A model generated the notes under the pieces. That model saw only the letters and a list, made by a program, of their open reading frames with translations, was not told the origin of the DNA and did no database searches. Of a stretch of DNA of 9,857 nucleotides, positions 5,685-9,857 are shown piece by piece. This DNA comes from an uncultured Eubacteriales bacterium. GTDB taxonomy: Bacteria; Bacillota; Clostridia; Oscillospirales; Acutalibacteraceae. The stretch is from assembly GCA_900321665.1 (NCBI GenBank), contig ONWY01000025.1:1-9857 (forward strand), given 5' to 3'. The first letter of the stretch is position 1; each line of letters begins with the position of its first letter. The position numbers and the translations under genes were made by a program.

Positions 5685-6695
5685 TTAATAGCCCTTGGGG
5701 TTATTCTTTTGCCAGCGCCAGGAATCCTCGCACATTCTCTCCAAATCGAATGCGGTTTTCCACCCTAAGCACTCGAGTGCCTTAGAGGGGTCGGAATAGC
5801 AGGTGGCGATATCGCCGGGGCGGCGCGGGCAGATTTTATACTCTATCTTTTGACCGCTCGCCTTCTCAAACGCCTTCACCACATCGAGCACGCTGTAGCC
5901 GACACCGGTACCGAGGTTGTAGGTAAACAGCCCCGTTTCCTTCAGCGCCTGCTCCACTGCCACAATGTGACCTTTTGCCAAATCCACCACGTGGATATAA
6001 TCGCGCACACCGGTGCCGTCGTGTGTATCATAATCATCGCCAAAGACATTGAGATACGGTCTTTTGCCGACTGCCACTTGGGTGATGTACGGCATCAGGT
6101 TATTCGGAATACCGCTCGGGTCCTCGCCGATTCTGCCGCTTTCGTGCGCGCCGATGGGGTTAAAGTAGCGCAGCCTTTCGATGCTCCACTCCTTGTCGGA
6201 AGCATACAAATCCGCCAAGATGTTTTCAATCATCAGCTTCGTTCTGCCATAAGGGTTGGTCACGCCGCCGGTTTTCATGTCCTCTTTCAGCGGGGATACA
6301 TTCTCGCCGCCGTAAACGGTTGCGGAGGAGGAGAAAACAAACTTTTTACAGCCGAAGATTCTCATCACCTGCAGCAGCTTGACTGTGCCCGAAACATTGT
6401 TATCGTAATACTCCAGCGGTTTTTCGCAGCTCTCGCCGACAGCTTTTAAGCCGGCGAAGTGGATGACTGCCTCGATGTCTTCCTGCTGAAACATCTTTGC
6501 CATCTGCTCGCTGTTGCGAATGTCAATTTTATAAAACGGGAAATGCTTTCCCGTCAACTCCGTGATGCGGTTTAAAACCTCTTTTTTGGAATTGGAAAAA
6601 TTATCTAATACCACAATATCGTAGCCGGCATTTAACAGCTCCACGCAGGTGTGGGAGCCGATGTAACCGGCGCCGCCTGTAACAAGAATGGACAT
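5685..6695 (-). CDS. galE: UDP-glucose 4-epimerase
   Basis: This is a full-length 336-residue GalE. The NAD-binding motif TGGAGYIGS is at residues 6-14, the dinucleotide acidic region VVLDNFSNS at 28-36, and the catalytic set is Ser124/Thr126 in FSSSATVYG with the Tyr149-x3-Lys153 pair in NPYGRTK. RYFNPIGAH and GTGVRDYIHVVDLA are further family signatures. The enzyme interconverts UDP-glucose and UDP-galactose in the cytosol, feeding galactose catabolism and supplying UDP-Gal (or, in some members, UDP-GalNAc) for surface polymers. Here it stands alone, not with galK or galT, so a role in wall or capsule sugar supply fits the sugar-polymer genes at both window edges. The start is ATG 6695 with AAAGGAG (6703-6709) seven bases upstream. 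It has its own promoter and terminator. Confidence 0.97.
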   Translation of the reverse strand: MSILVTGGAGYIGSHTCVELLNAGYDIVVLDNFSNSKKEVLNRITELTGKHFPFYKIDIRNSEQMAKMFQQEDIEAVIHFAGLKAVGESCEKPLEYYDNNVSGTVKLLQVMRIFGCKKFVFSSSATVYGGENVSPLKEDMKTGGVTNPYGRTKLMIENILADLYASDKEWSIERLRYFNPIGAHESGRIGEDPSGIPNNLMPYITQVAVGKRPYLNVFGDDYDTHDGTGVRDYIHVVDLAKGHIVAVEQALKETGLFTYNLGTGVGYSVLDVVKAFEKASGQKIEYKICPRRPGDIATCYSDPSKALECLGWKTAFDLERMCEDSWRWQKNNPKGY

Positions 6696-6726
6696 AAATT
6701 AACTCCTTTACTTAATTGGTATCTTT

Positions 6727-6754
6727 ATTATAACATATTCTTAGTGCATTACAA
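6727..6754 (-). promoter_or_regulatory. galE: Extended -10 promoter of galE
   Basis: On the minus strand TTGTAA (6749-6754) lies 16 bases before TATAAT (6727-6732), with the TG extension (TGTTATAAT). Transcription would begin near 6720, leaving a leader of about 25 nt. Confidence 0.7.
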
Positions 6755-6790
6755 CATTTTTTATGAATTTTTGTATGCGTTGAAACAAAA

Positions 6791-6829
6791 AATGACAAAA
6801 TGTTACTTTTTTTCATACAATTTGTCATT
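6791..6829. promoter_or_regulatory. Imperfect inverted repeat between galE and the MATE gene
   Basis: The arms AATGACAAAATGT (6791-6803) and ACAATTTGTCATT (6817-6829) match as an inverted repeat at 12 of 13 positions, with a 13-base spacer. The right arm touches the MATE -35 hexamer (6828-6833); the galE promoter is about 37 bases away from the left arm. The placement suits a dimeric regulator acting on the MATE promoter. No regulator gene for it is in the window. Confidence 0.45.
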
Positions 6830-6856
6830 GTGCATATATTTTTATATTGCTATAAT
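6828..6856 (+). promoter_or_regulatory. Extended -10 promoter of the MATE gene
   Basis: TTGTGC (6828-6833) and TATAAT (6851-6856) are 17 bases apart, and the -10 is preceded by TG plus one base (TGCTATAAT). The transcript would begin near 6863, giving a leader of about 98 nt. Confidence 0.7.
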
Positions 6857-6860
6857 ACTA

Positions 6861-6952
6861 ATGGATAGGGTCCTCGGCTCCTTCCATGGGTATATACCGC
6901 TTCATATCTTGATACCCATAGCACAATCACGCAGCGTTTGAAACTGCAAACG
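6861..6952 (+). promoter_or_regulatory. Structured 5' leader of the MATE gene (three hairpins)
   Basis: Three hairpins can form in a row. The first pairs ATGGA (6861-6865) and AGG (6867-6869) with CCT (6880-6882) and TCCAT (6883-6887) around one bulged T. The second pairs ATGGGTAT (6886-6893) with ATACCCAT (6912-6919), nearly stacking on the first; ATA/TAT (6894-6896/6905-6907) can extend it. The third pairs CGTTTG (6935-6940) with CAAACG (6947-6952), reaching into the CGGAG ribosome binding site. An alternative GCAG/CTGC pairing (6931-6934/6943-6946 region) competes with the third. It fits no riboswitch consensus I can recall. A cis-acting regulatory RNA is possible. Confidence 0.4.
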
Positions 6953-6960
6953 GAGTAAAA

Positions 6961-8400
6961 ATGAAAGAAAACAAAATGGGCACCATGCCCGTTGCAAAAT
7001 TATTAATTACCATGAGCCTGCCGATTATCGCATCCATGTTTGTGCAGGCATTTTATAATGTGGTCGACACTTATTTTATTTCCTCGGTCAGCCAATTGGG
7101 CGTTACCGCGCTCGGCTACGCTTTCCCGATTCAAAACATCATGATTGGGCTTGCGGTCGGCATCGGTGTCGGCATGAATGCGCTCGTTTCCAAAGCGCTG
7201 GGGCAAAAGAACCGAAAAAAAGCGGCAAAAATTGCTTCACAGGGTATTTTGATTGCGATTTGCTCTTTCACCGTCTTTTTCCTCATCGGTCTGTTTGCTT
7301 CCGAATTTTTTATGGAGCATATGGTTCAGAACTTAAACGAGCCCCTCGCCGTGAAGGAAGAAATTGTGGCGCTGGGTACCGACTATCTTCACATTGTATG
7401 CTGCTTGAGTATCGGTGTATTCCTCGAAATTACCTTCGAGAGAATTTTGCAGGCAACCGGCAAAACAATTTTTACAATGATTAGCCAAGGCAGCGGTGCC
7501 ATTATCAACATTGTGCTCGATTACATCTTCGTTTTGGGCAAATTCGGTGTACCGCAGATGGGCGTGAAGGGTGCCGCTATTGCGACTGTTATCGGTCAAT
7601 TTGCCGCCGCAGGCATCAGTATACTCTTTAACCTGACCAAAAACACGGAGTTTAAGCTCAATTTCAAAGACATGAAGCCCGACAAGCACTTCGTGGGAGA
7701 AATTCTTTACATCGGCATGCCCAGCGTGCTGATGGTCGCCATCGGCTCGGTGATGAACTTCCTGCTCAACAAATTTGTACTCAATGTTTACGGTGCCGAC
7801 CCGATTACGGTATTCGCTTACTACTTCAAGCTGCAATCCTTTGTCTTTATGCCGGTATTCGGCTTAAACAACGGCATGATACCCATCATCGGCTACAACT
7901 ACGGCGCAGGGCACAAAAAGCGCTTGTATGACACGGTGAAGATTGCCTATATTCTCGCCGTCGCGCTGATGCTTATCGGTTTCCTCGCCTTCCAACTGTT
8001 CCCCGGCGATATCCTCTCTATCTTCTCGGTAGACGAGCAGATGATGGTTGTCGGCATTCCTGCGATGCGCATTCTCTCGCTCTCGTTCTTATTTGCCGGC
8101 ATTTGCATTGTCTCCGGCTCGGTGTGCCAGGCACTCGGCAAGAGCATGTACTCCTTCTGGGTTTCCTTCGGCAGGCAGCTGGTGGCGCTCATTCCCGTAG
8201 CACTGCTGCTGTCGTGGATTTTCCACGATGTGAAGGCAGTTTGGTGGGCATTCCCGATTGCGGAGGTCGTTTCGCTCATTATGTCGCTGTACTTTGTCAG
8301 GCGCGTGCTCAAAAAGCTCAGCTGGAATAAGGAGCTCGTTTCCGCCGATGCAGACGAACCGTTTACGGATGCGGATGCCGATATGTATGAATATGAATAA
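6961..8400 (+). CDS. MATE-family multidrug/cation antiporter
   Basis: The 479-residue protein has about twelve hydrophobic segments and the MATE layout of two homologous halves. The first helix region (PIIASMFVQAFYNVVDTYFI) and the segment GIGVGMNALVSKALGQ are characteristic of the N-terminal half. FGLNNGMIPIIGYNYGAG in the second half is the typical MATE P-x-G/N-x-G-A repeat segment. Such proteins export cationic drugs or metabolites in exchange for Na+ or H+ at the cytoplasmic membrane; the substrate cannot be read from sequence. The start is ATG 6961, with CGGAG five bases upstream. The C-terminus ends in an unusual acidic, repetitive tail (SADADEP...DADADMYEYE). It is a single gene with its own promoter, a structured leader and a terminator, divergent from galE. 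Confidence 0.95.
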   Translation: MKENKMGTMPVAKLLITMSLPIIASMFVQAFYNVVDTYFISSVSQLGVTALGYAFPIQNIMIGLAVGIGVGMNALVSKALGQKNRKKAAKIASQGILIAICSFTVFFLIGLFASEFFMEHMVQNLNEPLAVKEEIVALGTDYLHIVCCLSIGVFLEITFERILQATGKTIFTMISQGSGAIINIVLDYIFVLGKFGVPQMGVKGAAIATVIGQFAAAGISILFNLTKNTEFKLNFKDMKPDKHFVGEILYIGMPSVLMVAIGSVMNFLLNKFVLNVYGADPITVFAYYFKLQSFVFMPVFGLNNGMIPIIGYNYGAGHKKRLYDTVKIAYILAVALMLIGFLAFQLFPGDILSIFSVDEQMMVVGIPAMRILSLSFLFAGICIVSGSVCQALGKSMYSFWVSFGRQLVALIPVALLLSWIFHDVKAVWWAFPIAEVVSLIMSLYFVRRVLKKLSWNKELVSADADEPFTDADADMYEYE

Positions 8401-8417
8401 AAACATTACTGCAAAGC

Positions 8418-8441
8418 AAAGACTGTCGCATGACAGTCTTT
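8418..8441. terminator. Terminator of the MATE gene, also at the end of the SLOG gene
   Basis: AAAGACTGTC (8418-8427) pairs perfectly with GACAGTCTTT (8432-8441) over a GCAT loop, followed on the plus strand by TTATTTT. On the minus strand the tail is TTTGCTTTG, so it may also stop the convergent SLOG transcript, whose stop codon directly abuts the stem (8442). Confidence 0.9.
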
Positions 8442-8897
8442 TTATTTTGCTGATGCAGAAGCTATTTCTCTAACCAGCTTGCCTTGCCTTTTTGCATATT
8501 CAATTGCCACATATGCACCTGAGGATTCCCGAACCGTATAACTCAACACCAAATCACTATGATTAACCATCCATTCATTGCGCTTTGGAATTGCCACCTT
8601 GTAGTGTACATCATCAAGCGCCATGGGGATAAGTACCTCATCAAAATGATTTTCATAATATTCTCTATTTTTTATTTGTTTTGTATAATACGGGCATACA
8701 CAAATGAGTGAAATGTCTTTGTGTTTCCTTTTTGCTTTTTGAACCGCCTCGGTAAAAAGCCGGTCAAAATCTCCCTGTGCTCCCGTATAGAAAACGTGAC
8801 AGCCTTCCGCAATCGCCCGCCCAACTTCATCATCTAAGGAGCTGCGTATATCTGCCCAAACCACACGATGACCAAAACCGCAACAAGCTTTTATCAT
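8442..8897 (-). CDS. SLOG-superfamily protein (YpsA/DUF1273-like)
   Basis: This is a 151-residue single-domain protein with a Rossmann-like SLOG pattern: an N-terminal beta strand and GFGHR (residues 7-11, the family's TGHR position), then YTGAQGDFDRL (about 37-47, the Gly-rich and Asp-containing loop usually written GGAxGxD). Further segments are SLICVCPYY (63-71), IPKRNEWMVNHSDLVLSY (103-120) and SSGAYVAIEYAKRQGK (125-140). SLOG domains bind nucleotides or nucleotide-derived ligands and recur in bacterial conflict and signalling systems, but stand-alone YpsA-like members lack a settled function. The start is ATG 8897 with a GGGGGGAG site just upstream. It is divergent from a ribbon-helix-helix gene, and its base composition is visibly AT-richer than galE or the MATE gene, hinting at transfer. 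Confidence 0.8.
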   Translation of the reverse strand: MIKACCGFGHRVVWADIRSSLDDEVGRAIAEGCHVFYTGAQGDFDRLFTEAVQKAKRKHKDISLICVCPYYTKQIKNREYYENHFDEVLIPMALDDVHYKVAIPKRNEWMVNHSDLVLSYTVRESSGAYVAIEYAKRQGKLVREIASASAK

Positions 8898-8910
8898 TGG
8901 CTCCCCCCAA

Positions 8911-8946
8911 TATTTTAGATATATTTTAGATATAAATCATATCTAA
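8911..8946. promoter_or_regulatory. Repeated TTAGATAT boxes between the SLOG and ribbon-helix-helix genes
   Basis: The 11-mer TATTTTAGATA is repeated in tandem (8911-8921 and 8922-8932), placing TTAGATAT at 8915-8922 and 8926-8933, one helical turn apart. An inverted copy, ATATCTAA, follows at 8939-8946, and a near copy (ATATCTTAA) sits at 8991-8999 before the ribbon-helix-helix start. Boxes spaced about 11 bases suit cooperative ribbon-helix-helix dimers, so autoregulation by the adjacent protein is likely but unproven. Confidence 0.55.
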
Positions 8947-8953
8947 TATGCAC

Positions 8954-8982
8954 ATTTTAGCATATAATAAATATAAAATAAA
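8954..8982 (-). promoter_or_regulatory. Likely promoter of the SLOG gene
   Basis: The minus strand reads TAAAAT (8954-8959) preceded by TG plus one base, with a weak -35 TTTATT (8977-8982) 17 bases upstream. The boxes at 8911-8946 would then lie at and just downstream of the transcription start, a repressor-like position. A TATAAT on the plus strand (8963-8968) inside the same segment could serve the divergent gene, but its -35 is poor. Confidence 0.4.
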
Positions 8983-9012
8983 GTCATAATATATCTTAAA
9001 CGGAGTGATTTT

Positions 9013-9174
9013 ATGGCTATAAAAAGTGTATCAATTCGAATAGAGGAGGAAATGCTCCACAAATTACATGTAGTGGCTGATTACGAAGGTCGCTCTGCCA
9101 ATTCTCAAATTCTTATCCTGGTAAGAGATTGTATTGAAAAATACGAAAAAGAACATGGAAAAATTGAACTTTAA
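9013..9174 (+). CDS. Small ribbon-helix-helix (Arc-like) DNA-binding protein
   Basis: A 53-residue protein is read from ATG 9013 with CGGAG (9001-9005) seven bases upstream and TAA at 9172-9174. Its N-terminal strand KSVSIRIEEEMLHKLH (residues 4-19) followed by two helices (VVADYEGRSANSQILILVRD and the charged end IEKYEKEHGKIEL) is the Arc/MetJ ribbon-helix-helix pattern; the strand residues would enter the DNA major groove as a dimer. GRSANSQ at the helix turn is typical of Arc-type proteins from Firmicutes. Such proteins often serve as repressors or antitoxins. It is divergent from the SLOG gene, over repeated TTAGATAT boxes, and has its own terminator. Whether it controls the SLOG gene or itself is inferred from position. 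Confidence 0.88.
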   Translation: MAIKSVSIRIEEEMLHKLHVVADYEGRSANSQILILVRDCIEKYEKEHGKIEL

Positions 9175-9175
9175 A

Positions 9176-9215
9176 AAACAAAACGGAGCAGCTCGGTAGC
9201 TGCTCCGTTTTGTTT
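9176..9215. terminator. Terminator between the ribbon-helix-helix gene and the glycerophosphotransferase gene
   Basis: An 18-base-pair perfect stem pairs 9176-9193 with 9198-9215 over a CGGT loop. Its GC-rich core is CGGAGCAGCT/AGCTGCTCCG, flanked by AAAACAAAA and TTTTGTTT, so it can act in either direction. It begins two bases after the ribbon-helix-helix stop. The 85 bases from here to 9300 show nothing else that I can support. Confidence 0.92.
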
Positions 9216-9300
9216 CTATTTATAATAAAAATAATGATTTTTTAAACTCTACGGGTAAGCAAAGATAAGTGTAATAGCGATGGGTATTCCCCGCAATGCT

Positions 9301-9857
9301 TCACTTCACAAGCTGCTCAATCACGCGCTTGCAATTATACCGGTCCAAATAATCAAAGTTAAAGCGGCGGAAGGCTTCAATCTTTTCCTCGTGAAAATCG
9401 CCGCTTTGAAAGAGCGCTATCAGTTCCTCGCCGGTTTTGACCACAGCGCCCGGCACATAGGTTTCATAATCAAAATAAAAGCCTCTGCCGTTTTCACTAA
9501 ATTCCTCCAAATCAAAGGCGAAAAACACCATCGGCTTCCCTTGCACGGTAAAGTCCATAATGATAGAGGAATAATCGGAAATGAGAATGTCCGCCGCAAG
9601 CGCAATTTCATTGACCGATTCATAATCGCTCACATCGGTCACCTGCTCGCCTGCGGCAAGCACACCGCCGATTTGCGGGTGCAGGCGCACAAGCAGCTCG
9701 TATTCCTCAAGCGCGGCAAACTCCCGAAAGGGGAAATGCTCGGTCAGGTGTGCATTTTGCTGCGCATCATCGCGAAAGGTCGGTGCATACAGCACAAGCT
9801 TTTTTGTGCTATCCAACCCATAGCGCGCGCAGACCTTGAGGCGCACGGCAGCCTTAT
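9301..9857 (-). CDS. CDP-glycerol glycerophosphotransferase (TagB/TagF type), 5' end outside window
   Basis: The last 184 codons of a leftward gene are present; the start lies beyond 9857, so an in-frame GTG at 9846 is not taken as a start. The segments KLVLYAPTFRDD, ELLVRLHPQIG, SVNEIALAADILISDYSS followed by IIMDFTVQGKPMVFF, and GRGFYFDYETYVPGAVV are the signature blocks of the Glyphos_transf family. These enzymes add glycerol-3-phosphate from CDP-glycerol to a lipid-linked primer or a growing chain, building poly(glycerol phosphate) teichoic acid-like polymers at the cytoplasmic face of the membrane. The ISDYSS block with RLHP are the active-site regions. Whether this is a primase (TagB) or polymerase (TagF) cannot be decided from the C-terminal part alone. 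No clear own terminator is seen downstream besides the stem at 9176-9215. Confidence 0.92.
   Translation of the reverse strand, partial: KAAVRLKVCARYGLDSTKKLVLYAPTFRDDAQQNAHLTEHFPFREFAALEEYELLVRLHPQIGGVLAAGEQVTDVSDYESVNEIALAADILISDYSSIIMDFTVQGKPMVFFAFDLEEFSENGRGFYFDYETYVPGAVVKTGEELIALFQSGDFHEEKIEAFRRFNFDYLDRYNCKRVIEQLVK

Noticed and set aside
5850..6449. 199-residue plus-strand open frame opposite galE
   Set aside because: Antisense shadow of a full-length GalE with intact motifs.
6861..6960. Guanidine-I (ykkC) riboswitch upstream of the MATE gene
   Set aside because: A short TAGGGT-like stretch recalls part of the core, but the second conserved segment (GGTCCGAGAG-like) is missing.
7333..7836. 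167-residue minus-strand open frame opposite the MATE gene
   Set aside because: Antisense shadow, His and Asn rich, no start signal.
1..9857. tRNA, rRNA, CRISPR arrays, insertion sequences
   Set aside because: No cloverleaf, regular repeat-spacer array, transposase or terminal inverted repeat pattern was seen on either strand.

Overview
The window looks like chromosomal DNA from an anaerobic, endospore-type Firmicute, most likely class Clostridia. The grounds are a SpoVT sporulation regulator, a DUF1836 regulator, a small clostridial Cys-rich protein, a PflX-like radical SAM protein, a CDP-glycerol-type wall polymer transferase, strong AGGAGG-like ribosome binding sites and extended -10 (TGnTATAAT) promoters. 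Species cannot be named from this sequence. There are no tRNAs, rRNAs, insertion sequences or CRISPR arrays, and no gap of 300 bases without a gene.

Layout, left to right. (1) 1-1004, minus: the N-terminal 334 residues of a membrane-anchored CapD/PglF-type nucleotide-sugar dehydratase, with a promoter and a structured 5' leader. (2) 1148-1708, minus: a DUF1836 HTH regulator with a likely self-operator. (3) 1828-2361, minus: spoVT. (4) 2545-2820, plus: an unrecognised 91-residue protein with a strong promoter. (5) 2886-5523, minus: a tightly packed operon of a CorA-type metal transporter, a 64-residue Cys-rich protein (DUF6472-like), a PflX/AmrS-type radical SAM protein and a small lipoprotein. 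A bidirectional terminator at 2836-2860 separates it from the convergent 91-residue gene. (6) 5685-6695, minus: galE. (7) 6961-8400, plus: a MATE efflux transporter divergent from galE, with a leader of about 95 nt that can fold into three hairpins. (8) 8442-9174: a visibly AT-richer pair of divergent genes, a SLOG-fold protein (minus) and a 53-residue ribbon-helix-helix protein (plus), sharing an intergenic region with repeated TTAGATAT boxes. (9) 9301-9857, minus: the C-terminal part of a CDP-glycerol glycerophosphotransferase (TagB/TagF type).

How the genes may work together. The two edge genes and galE all serve cell-surface polymers: sugar dehydration, UDP-galactose supply and poly(glycerol phosphate) transfer. 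The middle holds regulators (SpoVT, DUF1836) and a metal/radical-SAM operon of unknown purpose. The SLOG plus ribbon-helix-helix pair is framed by two strong terminators and looks like a small acquired, self-regulated cassette. It is the best candidate here for an undescribed system, though nothing in the sequence proves its function.
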